Of a stretch of 37,970 nt of DNA, positions 1 to 8,194 are shown piece after piece. Positions within the stretch are counted from its first letter, which is position 1, and each line of letters opens with the position of its first letter. The notes under the pieces were generated by a model that was given only the letters and a program-made list of their open reading frames with translations, was not told the DNA's origin and ran no database searches. Source of the DNA: JABWBR01 sp036741235 (lineage in GTDB: Bacteria; Bacteroidota; Bacteroidia; Chitinophagales; Saprospiraceae); the NCBI GenBank assembly GCA_036741235.1, contig DAINSQ010000025.1:1-37970 (forward strand). Direction: 5' to 3'. Position numbers and translations under genes: made by a program.

Positions 1-143
1 GCGCCCTGTACCCGCTGTGTTTCTGTCGCTCTGGTTGGCCGCGGCGGCCGCTGGGCTGGTTTGTAGATGATTGATTGCGGCCTTCTTTAGAGGGGGTGAG
101 GGTGAGAGGGAGGGAGATTATTGATGATTAAGAGATTGATGAT
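1..143 (+). other. window edge: possible tail of an upstream gene, then intergenic
   Basis: The first ~70 bases are GC-rich and open in all three forward frames, with stops at 64-66, 68-70 and 72-74. The frame ending at 70 encodes a hydrophobic, Ala/Leu-rich segment that could be the last membrane helix of an upstream protein. The frame ending at 74 encodes an Arg/Trp-rich tail. The sequence alone cannot decide between them. From ~85 to 143 the DNA is purine-rich with short GGTGAGGG/GAGGGAGG runs leading into the epimerase start at 144. No clear promoter box was seen. Confidence 0.25.
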
Positions 144-1064
144 ATGAAGATATTGATTACGGGGGGAGCGGGTTATGTGGGTTACTCGGTAGTGCGTCAC
201 CTGCTCAAATCATTTAATCCGGTGTCGGAGATAGTGGTATATGACAACCTCGACAGAAAAAATTACGCCTTTTTCACCCACGAAAAATTTTCGGCCAAAT
301 TTGTCCACTTCATACAGGGAGATTTGCTGGACAGCCGGAAATTGCGACAGGCGCTCAAAGACGCCGATGTGGTATTTCACCTGGCAGGTAAAGTACTTAC
401 GCCGTTTGCCGACAATATGGCGCATGCCTACGACCAGATCAACCACTGGGGTACGGCTCACCTGGCCGAAGCCATTGAAGAAAGCCGGGTACAAACAGTG
501 GTAAACGTGAGCAGCGTATCGGTATACGGGGCTACCGGTGAGCCGGCAAATGAAGAAACGCCTCCGCATCCACAATCATTTTACGGGACCTCCAAACTCG
601 CCGGAGAAAAACACCTGAGCCGCCTTGCCTCCCCAACACGCCGGGTTTTTACGCTTCGCTCGGGCAACGTATATGGCTACAACCCATGTATGCGCTTTGA
701 CGCCGTCATCAACCGCTTTATGTTTGAGGCCAATTTTAGCCGCCGTATTACGATCGACGGTTCGGGCGAACAAACGCGGGCCTTTATACATGTGGATAAA
801 CTGGCCGAGGTGATGAAGGGGTTGCTCAACAGCGAGGCGCCGTCAGGTACATACAATGTAGTGGAACACAATTTGTCTATCAAAGAAGTTGTAGAAGCAG
901 TTCGCAATATTTATCCCGAATTGGAGACTATTTCTGTCAATTTTGATATGATAATGCGCAGCATTGCGATCCAAACGCCATGTAAAATATTTGACTACGT
1001 GCCGGTCACGGCCAGGAATTTGTTAGATGAGTTAAATGATTTTAAACTCAATTTTGCTTTCTAA
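144..1064 (+). CDS. NAD-dependent epimerase/dehydratase (extended SDR family)
   Basis: A 306-residue protein of the extended short-chain dehydrogenase/reductase family, which epimerises, dehydrates or reduces nucleotide-activated sugars in the cytoplasm. It begins with the Rossmann NAD(P)-binding motif GGAGYVG (residues 7-13). An acidic residue in VVYDN (~34) would contact the cofactor ribose. FHLAG (78-82) is the usual fourth-strand motif, the catalytic Ser lies in NVSSVSVYG (121-129), and the Tyr/Lys pair is Tyr147 and Lys151 in YGTSK. The C-terminal half (SGEQTRAFIHVDKLA) is typical of sugar epimerases. Length is normal for the family. The exact substrate (UDP-glucose, dTDP- or GDP-sugar) cannot be read from sequence. 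The gene stands alone here and converges with the anti-sigma gene 18 bases downstream. Confidence 0.88.
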   Translation: MKILITGGAGYVGYSVVRHLLKSFNPVSEIVVYDNLDRKNYAFFTHEKFSAKFVHFIQGDLLDSRKLRQALKDADVVFHLAGKVLTPFADNMAHAYDQINHWGTAHLAEAIEESRVQTVVNVSSVSVYGATGEPANEETPPHPQSFYGTSKLAGEKHLSRLASPTRRVFTLRSGNVYGYNPCMRFDAVINRFMFEANFSRRITIDGSGEQTRAFIHVDKLAEVMKGLLNSEAPSGTYNVVEHNLSIKEVVEAVRNIYPELETISVNFDMIMRSIAIQTPCKIFDYVPVTARNLLDELNDFKLNFAF

Positions 1065-1082
1065 TTAAGCGCTGCCGTTTTC

Positions 1083-1604
1083 TCAATATTTTGCCCGCCT
1101 CAGCCGCGTCAACCCTTTGTCGGCAAGGTACAAAACCAGCAGCGTAGCAGTCACCAGCAACAAAGTGAGCAAAGTAGAGTAGGGGACCAGGTTCAGGAAT
1201 TTGGTTACAGCGGAATCCACAACCCTGTCGAGTTGGCTGTTGCTGTTTGCAGCGGGAGATACAAAAACGGCTGCCCAGCCCAGAAGGGCAACAGCGGCAC
1301 TCCCCAAACCTGCCAGCCAGCGCACAGCGGATTTAGGAAGCAATTCCTGAACTGGGCGCGCAGGCAGATTTTGGAAGACGCGCTCCAGCAGGTTGGTCTG
1401 AAAACGCATCGAGGGCTGCTCAGGCTCCTGGCGCTGTAATTCCTCGTGCAGCGCTTTACAGCGCTCCCACTCTTGTTTGAACAATGCATCGGTAAAATAC
1501 CTGGCTTCCAACGCTTTTCTTTCAGCTTCCGTGCATTCGCCGTCCAGGTATTTCCATATCAGCATTTGCTCCGCATTCATGTTGTTTAAGTTATTGATAT
1601 ACAT
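1083..1604 (-). CDS. putative membrane anti-sigma factor (partner of the ECF sigma gene)
   Basis: I chose the ATG at 1604 (173 residues). A GTG at 1628 would overlap the sigma gene by 20 bases, and an ATG at 1580 is also possible. The N-terminal ~60 residues (IWKYLDGECTEAERKALEAR) resemble the helical anti-sigma domain that binds ECF sigma factors at the inner face of the cytoplasmic membrane. I see no HxxxCxxC zinc motif, so it would be a zinc-free type. Two hydrophobic segments follow, about residues 94-117 and 140-160, with a short Ser/Asn-rich loop between them that should lie outside. It lies directly downstream of the sigma gene, the standard order for a sigma/anti-sigma pair. The function is inferred from order and topology, not from a strong motif. 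Confidence 0.7.
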   Translation of the reverse strand: MYINNLNNMNAEQMLIWKYLDGECTEAERKALEARYFTDALFKQEWERCKALHEELQRQEPEQPSMRFQTNLLERVFQNLPARPVQELLPKSAVRWLAGLGSAAVALLGWAAVFVSPAANSNSQLDRVVDSAVTKFLNLVPYSTLLTLLLVTATLLVLYLADKGLTRLRRAKY

Positions 1605-1608
1605 TTGT

Positions 1609-2187
1609 TTAGTTGTCCTGGCCTCCACCTCCCACGCTCTCCCAAAATGGCGACAAATGTTGGCGAAGCGCTTCTCTTAGCCTAAACAGCCTGGTTTTAA
1701 TATTGGTTTCCGTCAGTCCTGTGATCTCGGCTATTTCTTTAATCGGTTTTTCGTTCAGGTAGAACAGCGTAATAATCGCAGCGTCATCGGGGCGCAACTT
1801 GTTGATGGCTGCTTGCAGCGCATCATGTAAATCCTGGTGTTGCATCATGGCCACCGGCGAGATGTTAGCCGTATCCTCAAGTTGCAAAAACGACTCGCCA
1901 TCGTCGAGCGAGTGGGCGCCGGGGTTTTTTCGCCTGGACAAATCTATCGCCGTTCGATAGGCAATGGTATACAGCCAGGTACTGAATTTTGACTTCTGTT
2001 CGAATGTACCCAGCATTTTGTGGACTTTCACAAACACGTCCTGCGCCGCTTCTTCGGCTTCTTCCCGTGATTTCAATATTCGAAAGGCTATGGTGAACAC
2101 ATAATGCTGATAACGTTCCACCAGTTGGCGAAAAGCCAGATGGCTGCCCTGCAGGGTCAAACGTACCAGCCTGATGTCTTCTTCCAT
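1609..2187 (-). CDS. ECF-type RNA polymerase sigma factor (sigma-70 family)
   Basis: A 192-residue group 4 sigma factor that would direct RNA polymerase to a small stress or envelope regulon. Region 2 covers about residues 20-90: FRQLVERYQHYVF (2.1), then EEAEEAAQDVFVKV (2.2, core binding) and KFSTWLYTIAYRTAIDLSRR (2.3-2.4, -10 recognition). After an acidic linker, region 4 covers ~125-180, with LRPDDAAIITLFYLNEKPIKEIAEITG and the helix-turn-helix TETNIKTRLFRLREAL for -35 binding. Length is normal for a minimal ECF factor. The stop codon lies just before the anti-sigma start, so the two are probably cotranscribed. A TAnnTTTG box lies 46-53 bases upstream. The signal sensed and the regulon are not visible here. 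Confidence 0.92.
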   Translation of the reverse strand: MEEDIRLVRLTLQGSHLAFRQLVERYQHYVFTIAFRILKSREEAEEAAQDVFVKVHKMLGTFEQKSKFSTWLYTIAYRTAIDLSRRKNPGAHSLDDGESFLQLEDTANISPVAMMQHQDLHDALQAAINKLRPDDAAIITLFYLNEKPIKEIAEITGLTETNIKTRLFRLREALRQHLSPFWESVGGGGQDN

Positions 2188-2232
2188 GCGTCTGATCTAT
2201 ATCTTACGACGATTATTACTTAGCGTAGGTTG

Positions 2233-2240
2233 CAAAGATA
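2233..2240 (-). promoter_or_regulatory. candidate -7 box for the sigma/anti-sigma operon
   Basis: On the minus strand these bases read TATCTTTG, a full match to the Bacteroidota -7 consensus TAnnTTTG. They lie 46 bases before the ATG at 2187. No good TTTG box was seen 19-21 bases further upstream. Confidence 0.45.
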
Positions 2241-2319
2241 AGGCTAAAAAAAATGACTTTTTTTGCAACCGGTTTTGTACTGCTGCCGTCATAGCGTATT
2301 GAGATTAAATTTAAAAAAT

Positions 2320-2664
2320 ATGCTGCACGACTTAGTTCCTATAGTAGCGATCGCCGGATTTTTCAGCACGGTCATTTTCATCGTATATATCCTGGTCTCT
2401 TCCCGCCACAAAGAGCGTATGGCGCTGCTGGAGTATGGCAAAGAAGCAAATGTTTTTGAAAAGCGGCCTAATCGCCTCAGAGCGATCAAACAAGGCCTGG
2501 TGGCCGCCATGGTAGGCGTGGGACTGCTAATGGGTAATGTTATGACCGCTTTCGGCATGGATGAAGATATTGTATACATCGCAATGGGCCTGATCATGGG
2601 CGGCGCCGGGCTTGTAGGTTTTCACCTGCTGGCTCCCCGCGACAAAAATGATGAGGTGGTGTAG
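2320..2664 (+). CDS. small inner-membrane protein, DUF6249-like
   Basis: A 115-residue membrane protein. I start it at ATG 2320 because the upstream in-frame sequence looks non-coding and this start puts a hydrophobic segment near the N-terminus. Three hydrophobic segments are visible: about residues 5-26, 60-80 and 84-105. Between the first two is a charged cytoplasmic-type loop with SSRHKERMALLEYGKE, which I recognise as typical of DUF6249 proteins of Bacteroidota; the molecular function is unknown. It is divergent from the ECF sigma factor across a 132-base gap. Its stop abuts the start of the 2H phosphoesterase, so the two genes should be translationally coupled. A link to the sigma/anti-sigma system is plausible from position only. 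Confidence 0.75.
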   Translation: MLHDLVPIVAIAGFFSTVIFIVYILVSSRHKERMALLEYGKEANVFEKRPNRLRAIKQGLVAAMVGVGLLMGNVMTAFGMDEDIVYIAMGLIMGGAGLVGFHLLAPRDKNDEVV

Positions 2665-3213
2665 ATGAAAAGTGATCACCCGCTGTTTTTTATTGCCGTA
2701 CTGGCGCCTGAAGCGATCAGCGAAGAAGTAACCGCTTTCAAATTGCACGCTGCCGCTCAATTCGGCAGTGCCAGGGCGCTTCGGTCACCGCCTCATATCA
2801 CCCTCGTGCCGCCTTTTGCCTGGCCGGCTTCCGATGTATCCCTTTTGGTGAAGGAAATCGGCCGGGCAGCGAGCAGCATCCCGCCTTTCGAACTTACGCT
2901 CCGTAATTTCAATTGTTTTGCACCCCGGGTTATCTTTGTTGAAGTTCCTGACAACCCTCCGCTCAACCGCCTGCAGGCGTATTTAGCGCAACATCTGGAG
3001 CAAACCCTGCATTTGCCTGTCAAAGACGACAGACCTTACCATCCGCATATGACTGTTGCTTTCAAAGATTTGCGTCGAAGCCAATTTACTCCTGCCTGGG
3101 CTCATTTTTCCCGAATTTCCTACGAAAGAACCTATTCCGTCACTGATGTTGCTCTCTTGCGCCATCGCAACCAACAGTGGGAAGTATTCAGAAGATTTAT
3201 GCTCAATTGTTAA
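2665..3213 (+). CDS. 2H phosphoesterase / 2'-5' RNA ligase family protein
   Basis: A 182-residue cytoplasmic protein of the 2H phosphoesterase superfamily (ThpR/LigT-like), whose members open 2',3'-cyclic phosphates or join 2'-5' RNA bonds using two His-x-Thr motifs. Both are present: His44-x-Thr46 in PPHITLVPPF and His128-x-Thr130 in HPHMTVAF, about 84 residues apart as in the family. Each is followed by a hydrophobic strand. The ATG at 2665 directly follows the TAG of the membrane-protein gene, implying translational coupling. The physiological substrate is not known for most bacterial members and cannot be inferred here. Confidence 0.85.
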   Translation: MKSDHPLFFIAVLAPEAISEEVTAFKLHAAAQFGSARALRSPPHITLVPPFAWPASDVSLLVKEIGRAASSIPPFELTLRNFNCFAPRVIFVEVPDNPPLNRLQAYLAQHLEQTLHLPVKDDRPYHPHMTVAFKDLRRSQFTPAWAHFSRISYERTYSVTDVALLRHRNQQWEVFRRFMLNC

Positions 3214-3254
3214 TTTTGGCATGGAATTAGTGATATATAAAAAATAATGAAATA

Positions 3255-3287
3255 TTTGCGAGAGAAGTGTTAACGCTTCATACTTTG
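3255..3287 (+). promoter_or_regulatory. weak candidate promoter for the WG-repeat gene
   Basis: TTTG at 3255-3258 is followed 22 bases later by TACTTTG at 3281-3287. This resembles the Bacteroidota pair TTTG / TAnnTTTG, but the -7 box is one base short and the spacer slightly long. It lies 82 bases before ATG 3370. Confidence 0.28.
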
Positions 3288-3369
3288 CGTTTGGAAACAA
3301 CGTTTATAGATAGTTGCGACTGTGAGCCGACTTAAGTCGCATCATCAAAGTCTACAACCTGAATCGTCT

Positions 3370-6300
3370 ATGCGGAGGAATAGGATTGTATCTATCGTTA
3401 TTGTTTTGGGGGTAATAGCAACAACGCTTCAGGCACAGCCATACTTCCCTGTCAAAATCAATAAAAAGTGGGGATTGATCGACGCTAGCGGGCAGGTGGT
3501 GCTGAAACCCGGATATGATGCTATTGGCGATTTTAAAAATTTCGGCTATGCCGTAATGCAACGCCAGGGCAAAATCGGCTTGCTTAATCGAGAAGGTAAG
3601 GAAATCATTCCGCCGCGATATGAAGATATCAAAGTACTGGACTCTACGCTAATTGCCGTTATGGACCTGGGCGAGTGGATGGTGATCAACCTCCACGGGC
3701 AAATTGTACTCAACAAAGGGTACACTCGCGTGCAGGTATGGGACGGCGAATACCTGGCCTTCCTGCAAAATAAAAAATGGGGTATCGTTAATAAGTATGG
3801 TCTGGTGATAGCCGAACCGCGTTACGACGAAGTATACCGCGAAGATGCCTTTTTTGTGACGCGCCGCGGTGATTTGCTCGGATTGCTCTCGGCCACAGGC
3901 GTTGAGATCCTGGCCAATACCGCCGCCGAAATTAAAATCCTTAGCGACACCCTGTTTTTTTACCGGGTTGGCCGTCAATGGGGCGCTGTAGATCACTACG
4001 GCGGGCCTTTAATCCCTCCCAAATACGACAGCTACAAGAAGATTTCCGATCAGTTCATCAAACTTGTAGCGGATAATACTTTTTACATTTATTCTATCAA
4101 TTGCGGAAGTATCGTTACGCATGGCGAATACGACGACTATTACCCCTTTTCCAAAAAATACGTCATCACCAAGCGAAAACGGCAGCTCGGCTTGATTGAT
4201 TGGTGCGGAAAAGAGCTATTGACCTGCCAGTATAATGAAATTCAACCCTACGAAGGCAGCTTGTTTCGAGTCAACTTTAAAGGTCGCTGGGGAGTGGTCT
4301 CCGTCGAAGGCCAGCCGCTTATTCCTTTTGAATACGATTATATCGCCCCTTTGCGAAATAAAATTTGTATCGTAAAAAAAGACGGCCTTTTCGGGGTGGC
4401 CAATATTCAGGGAAAAGAAGTCGTCGCGCCCCGCTACAACCGCATCGTGTTGGAAAACAACCAGGCTAAAGCTTATACTAACAAGCCTGACAAACCCGGC
4501 GAGGAAATTCTGACGCTTTTTAGTTTCGACGACCAAGGCCAGGTTAAAGACAATAGCAGTTCTGACAAGCATTTTCAAATCACCATAGGAGGCAAAAAAA
4601 ATACTTCAGAATCAGGCGCTTCCGATAATAATTTTGTGCTGGACAAATTCGAGTGGTTTTATTCGCCGGCTATGGACCGCTGGGGGTTGCGCAAACTCGA
4701 AGACGGCGCCATTCAGATCGAACCAAAATTTCATTTCATCCAGGTGGAGCCCAGACTGGGCTTTACACTGGTAGGCATCGAAAAAACAGGTAAATACGAA
4801 TTCGAACGCTCCACTTTCCGCTTTGATATGATATACGGCCTGGTGAACAATGAGGTGGGCGCCCTGGTCACCGAAGTTGATTTCTGGGATATACGTTTTG
4901 ACGATTACTACAACGGCTTTCCTGTAGCGCGCTGTATTTTCTCAAACGGACGGCACGGCCTTATCGATCGCATCGGGCGGATTGTCAAGCGCGATTACGC
5001 CTTTATTGGCGAATTCCACAATGGACTGGCCCGAATGAGCCTTCAGGGTAAACTCTCGGGCAGCTTAAAAAACAAAGGCAGCCTGGGCAAACTCAGCGAT
5101 TACCTGGCCAACCACCTCTGCGCCGGTTACCTTGTGGATTACACGCAGTATGATCAACTATTCAGCTCCGACGCTTCGCTTGTTTGCGAAGGCTGTCAGT
5201 GGGGGTATATTGATACCAGCGCCGCTATAGTAATTCAACCCCAATATACCTATGCCGCCGATTTTACCAATAATGTGGGGATTATTGCCTGCAACGAAAA
5301 GTGGGGCATGATCAGCAGCAAGGGCACTACACTGATTCCTTGTCAATATGACGGCATCGGGTTTCTGGAAAATACCAACAATAGCATAGTCAAAGTATAC
5401 GTCCAGGCCCCGAAATACGGCTTGATCGATACCCTCGGGCAACTCAGGGTAGGCGCTGTTTACGATGAAATCGGTTCCTTTGCCGAAGGCCGGTTGGCAG
5501 TTAAGCGCAACGGCATGTGGGGGTTTGTTAATGTTGACGGGCTGGAAGTTATTCCTTGCCGTTTCCGCGAAGTACTCAACTTTAGCGAAGGCCTTGCCGC
5601 CGTTAAATTGGGCCGCCAATGGGGTTTTATCGATAAGCAGGGCGATGTGCAAATCAATTTTGCCTATAAGCGGGTCGGCAATTTTAAAAATGGACTGGCC
5701 TGGGTGCAAACCGACGAAGGTACAGGGTATGTAGACCGATTGGGCGCTCTGGCCATTCCTGCCCGCTTTGAAAAAGCTTTTGACTTTCAAAATGGCATCG
5801 CCAGAGTAGTCTCAGGCGGAAAATTCGGCCTGGTCGATATGAAGGGCAAAAATATCGTCAGGCCCAAATATACCGATATCCGCGAGTTTGACTCCACAGG
5901 CCTGGCCGTCGTCCGAATCAGCGACAAACAGGTCACCTACGGTGTAATCAACCGTACCGGGCAGTTGATCACTACACAGAACTACCTGTCTATTGAACCA
6001 TTTCAGGATGGCCTCGCCCTGGTAAAAGACAGCAAAGGCTTCGGCTTTATCGATACTACCGGAAAATTAATTATTCCATGCATCTATTCTAAAGCCGCAC
6101 CTTTTGTGGAAGGACGCGCTGCAGTCTATAAAGACGGCGCTTGCGGTTATATCGATACCAAAGGCGCTGTGGTTATTCCCTTTGATTTTTCGCGTTGCCT
6201 CGATTTTGACGCCGATAAGGCTGTCGTATATAAGGGCATCAAAAGAGCCGGCCTGGTGAGCCTTGACGGAGAACTGATACTCGAACCCGCGCTCGACCGC

Positions 6301-6705
6301 TTGCTCAAATTCCAGGAAGGCCGGGGGCTGATGCGCGATGAAAAACTTCGATTTTATTATATTACTGAACAGGCTAATATGTACGACGGGTACTACGAGA
6401 AGGCAACAGCCTTTAAACACGGCGTTGCAGTAGTACAAATCAACGGCAAATGGGGAATTATCAACCAAAAAGGTATAGAAATCATCCCTCCCAAATACGA
6501 CCGTATTGACGGTTTCGAAGATGGTTACGCCAAAGTTCGCATTGAAGGCCTCAACGGCTTGTCAACGCTCGACGGCCAACTCATAGCACAACCCGATTAT
6601 GAATTCATCAGTTACGCCGGGCAAGGTATTTTTCGAGTCGAGCAAGGCGATAAAATCGGGTATTTTGATACCGAAGGGCATTGGATTTGGGGATTGACGC
6701 AGTAA
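3370..6705 (+). CDS. large secreted WG-repeat protein
   Basis: I use ATG 3370 (1,111 residues) rather than a GTG at 3322, because it gives a clean signal peptide: MRRN, a hydrophobic stretch, then cleavage near LQAQ. Almost the whole mature protein is WG repeats (PF14903-type). Each unit has a Trp/Tyr/Phe-Gly pair, a Gly about 8 residues later, I-P-P/x-x-Y-D and a closing Phe, for example KKWGLID and KWGIINQKG. I count about 25 to 28 units, several degenerate (one is WMVI, one FYIY). A Ser/Asp/Lys-rich non-repeat insert at about residues 375-430 splits the array in two. The repeats should form a periplasmic or surface scaffold; no enzyme domain or T9SS C-terminal domain is visible. Exact function unknown. 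A lipoprotein-phosphatase gene follows after 35 bases, so the two may be cotranscribed. Confidence 0.9.
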   Translation: MRRNRIVSIVIVLGVIATTLQAQPYFPVKINKKWGLIDASGQVVLKPGYDAIGDFKNFGYAVMQRQGKIGLLNREGKEIIPPRYEDIKVLDSTLIAVMDLGEWMVINLHGQIVLNKGYTRVQVWDGEYLAFLQNKKWGIVNKYGLVIAEPRYDEVYREDAFFVTRRGDLLGLLSATGVEILANTAAEIKILSDTLFFYRVGRQWGAVDHYGGPLIPPKYDSYKKISDQFIKLVADNTFYIYSINCGSIVTHGEYDDYYPFSKKYVITKRKRQLGLIDWCGKELLTCQYNEIQPYEGSLFRVNFKGRWGVVSVEGQPLIPFEYDYIAPLRNKICIVKKDGLFGVANIQGKEVVAPRYNRIVLENNQAKAYTNKPDKPGEEILTLFSFDDQGQVKDNSSSDKHFQITIGGKKNTSESGASDNNFVLDKFEWFYSPAMDRWGLRKLEDGAIQIEPKFHFIQVEPRLGFTLVGIEKTGKYEFERSTFRFDMIYGLVNNEVGALVTEVDFWDIRFDDYYNGFPVARCIFSNGRHGLIDRIGRIVKRDYAFIGEFHNGLARMSLQGKLSGSLKNKGSLGKLSDYLANHLCAGYLVDYTQYDQLFSSDASLVCEGCQWGYIDTSAAIVIQPQYTYAADFTNNVGIIACNEKWGMISSKGTTLIPCQYDGIGFLENTNNSIVKVYVQAPKYGLIDTLGQLRVGAVYDEIGSFAEGRLAVKRNGMWGFVNVDGLEVIPCRFREVLNFSEGLAAVKLGRQWGFIDKQGDVQINFAYKRVGNFKNGLAWVQTDEGTGYVDRLGALAIPARFEKAFDFQNGIARVVSGGKFGLVDMKGKNIVRPKYTDIREFDSTGLAVVRISDKQVTYGVINRTGQLITTQNYLSIEPFQDGLALVKDSKGFGFIDTTGKLIIPCIYSKAAPFVEGRAAVYKDGACGYIDTKGAVVIPFDFSRCLDFDADKAVVYKGIKRAGLVSLDGELILEPALDRLLKFQEGRGLMRDEKLRFYYITEQANMYDGYYEKATAFKHGVAVVQINGKWGIINQKGIEIIPPKYDRIDGFEDGYAKVRIEGLNGLSTLDGQLIAQPDYEFISYAGQGIFRVEQGDKIGYFDTEGHWIWGLTQ

Positions 6706-6740
6706 GCGCTTATATTTATCGCTCTAAACGCTTTATTGTT

Positions 6741-7589
6741 ATGAACCCATTTGCTATTCGTCAAGCTTTGTTTCCGCTGCTGACCGGCGTTGTGCTCCTT
6801 TTTTCAGCCTGCAAACGCGATGATGACCCGCTGGAGTCGCTGATCATTACCCCGGAGAATAATATTTTGCTGGAGCCCGGCGATACCCTCCAACTCGAAA
6901 GCAATTTGCCTGTTGATTGGTCTGCTTCCTCGGGTACTATCACCGCTGAAGGTCTTTTTATTGCGCCTGCTTTTCAAGACAAGGCGACGGTCATCGCTAC
7001 CAGCAAAAACGACGCCCAGCTCCAGTCGGAGCGGATTATCGTGGTAAGCAATCACGCCGAGCTGTTCAAAGCCATGCGCAATGGCGGCTATGTATTGTAT
7101 TTCAGGCATGCTAACGCTACTGTTGGCGTAGATAATTTTAATTCTACAATACCTCAATGGTGGACTTTATGCGATTCAACCATTGCCAGACAGCTGTCGG
7201 CAATGGGGAGAACACAAGCCCAGGAAACCGGATTCGCTTTTAGAAATATAGACTTCCCTATCAGCAGGGTGATCTCCAGCGAATTCTGCCGCTGTGTAGA
7301 AACCGCCGAACTTTTTGATATAGAACCCGTTTTGCCTGTCGAGACTTCTCCGGCTATTACTTTTACCGTTTACGGCGATGAAAACGGCCGTTACCAGCGT
7401 ACAATTGATTTTATCAATGATTTACCTGCCGGCAATGGGGTTATCACGCTCACCGCTCATTCTTTTCCCACCGGCAGCCCCGGCCCCTTATTGCAAATGG
7501 GCGATGCCGCCGTTTATAAACAGCAAACCGGCGGAGGTGCAGAACTCGTAGCCATTATTACCGTAGCGGATTGGGTAGCACTCAAATAA
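6741..7589 (+). CDS. histidine phosphatase superfamily lipoprotein with Ig-like domain
   Basis: A 282-residue protein starting at ATG 6741, the start that yields a lipoprotein signal with lipobox LFSAC (Cys24). The Asp run after Cys24 (KRDDDP) may affect outer-membrane sorting. Residues ~32-105 look like a bacterial Ig-like (BIG2-type) domain with GDTLQL and a run of beta strands. Residues ~110-282 resemble the histidine phosphatase (phosphoglycerate mutase-like) fold: Arg122-His123 in LYFRHAN, MGRTQAQETG, the SSEFCRCVETA motif with Arg184, and a second His at 240 in LTAHSF. The usual RHG is RHA here. It would be a periplasm- or surface-anchored phosphatase or phosphoester-binding protein. 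The phosphatase fold is fairly certain; activity and substrate are not. Confidence 0.8.
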   Translation: MNPFAIRQALFPLLTGVVLLFSACKRDDDPLESLIITPENNILLEPGDTLQLESNLPVDWSASSGTITAEGLFIAPAFQDKATVIATSKNDAQLQSERIIVVSNHAELFKAMRNGGYVLYFRHANATVGVDNFNSTIPQWWTLCDSTIARQLSAMGRTQAQETGFAFRNIDFPISRVISSEFCRCVETAELFDIEPVLPVETSPAITFTVYGDENGRYQRTIDFINDLPAGNGVITLTAHSFPTGSPGPLLQMGDAAVYKQQTGGGAELVAIITVADWVALK

Positions 7590-7620
7590 AGATCAAGGAA
7601 CTTTTCCTGCAGCAAATCTG

Positions 7621-7704
7621 TTTATCATAGCGTTATCCCAATATTAATTTTGTGATAATTTAGTATTGAAGTAATGCATATGGCTTAATTGCCTTTTATT
7701 TTTG
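7621..7704 (+). promoter_or_regulatory. candidate promoters ahead of the YkuK-like gene
   Basis: Two exact TAnnTTTG boxes lie in the 134-base gap: TAATTTTG at 7645-7652, with TTTA 20 bases upstream (7621-7624), and TATTTTTG at 7697-7704. The second has no recognisable -33 partner and would place the transcript start only a few bases ahead of ATG 7724. The first has the better geometry. Confidence 0.42.
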
Positions 7705-7723
7705 ATAAAAATTGGTTTGCTGC

Positions 7724-8194
7724 ATGAACTGGAGAAGACTCAACGGACAACACCTTGACATGCCGCTAAAAGTCGCTGTCGAAGAAGCTATCGTTAAAGA
7801 AATTGAGCAGGGGTACAAACTGAAAGTCTGCATCGGTTCCGATTCACAGGTGCACGGCGACTACATCGACTTTGCCACCGTGATAGTTTTCCTGCGGGAG
7901 AAGAAAGGCGGTTTTATGTTCATCAACAATGCGCGACACGATAAAGCCATGAGTTTGCGCGAACGCATGATCGCCGAGGTAGCGCGTTCTGTTGAAGTCG
8001 CTTATTCGCTTTGCGACTTACTCGACGCTTATGATGTGGCCCTCGAAGTACACGCAGACATCAATACCGACCCACATTTTCAATCCAATCTGGCGCTTAA
8101 GGAAGCTATGGGTTACATCCTGGGCATGGGTTTTGTATTCAAAGCCAAACCCGACGCATTTGCCAGCTCATCATGCGCCGATAAAGTTGTTTGA
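7724..8194 (+). CDS. YkuK/DUF458 family, RNase H-like protein
   Basis: A 156-residue cytoplasmic protein; I use ATG 7724 rather than the upstream TTG at 7712. It matches what I know of the YkuK (DUF458) family, predicted to have an RNase H-like fold. Strand 1 carries KVCIGSDSQVHGD, with Asp40 in the first acidic position. A hydrophobic strand FATVIVF follows, then a helix with SLRERMIAEVARSVEVA. The second acidic site is EVHADIN (Asp112), and the C-terminal motif is FASSSCADKV. Length is typical. Nuclease activity is predicted from the fold rather than demonstrated, to my knowledge. It has its own upstream -7-like boxes, and its stop codon overlaps the -33 box of the next gene. Confidence 0.8.
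   Translation: MNWRRLNGQHLDMPLKVAVEEAIVKEIEQGYKLKVCIGSDSQVHGDYIDFATVIVFLREKKGGFMFINNARHDKAMSLRERMIAEVARSVEVAYSLCDLLDAYDVALEVHADINTDPHFQSNLALKEAMGYILGMGFVFKAKPDAFASSSCADKVV

Noticed and set aside
1065..1082. Terminator between epimerase and anti-sigma genes
   Set aside because: The 18-base gap has no inverted repeat or T-run sufficient for a hairpin terminator.
3322..3369. Earlier GTG start for the WG-repeat protein
   Set aside because: It would put 16 hydrophilic residues ahead of a clear signal peptide that starts at ATG 3370.
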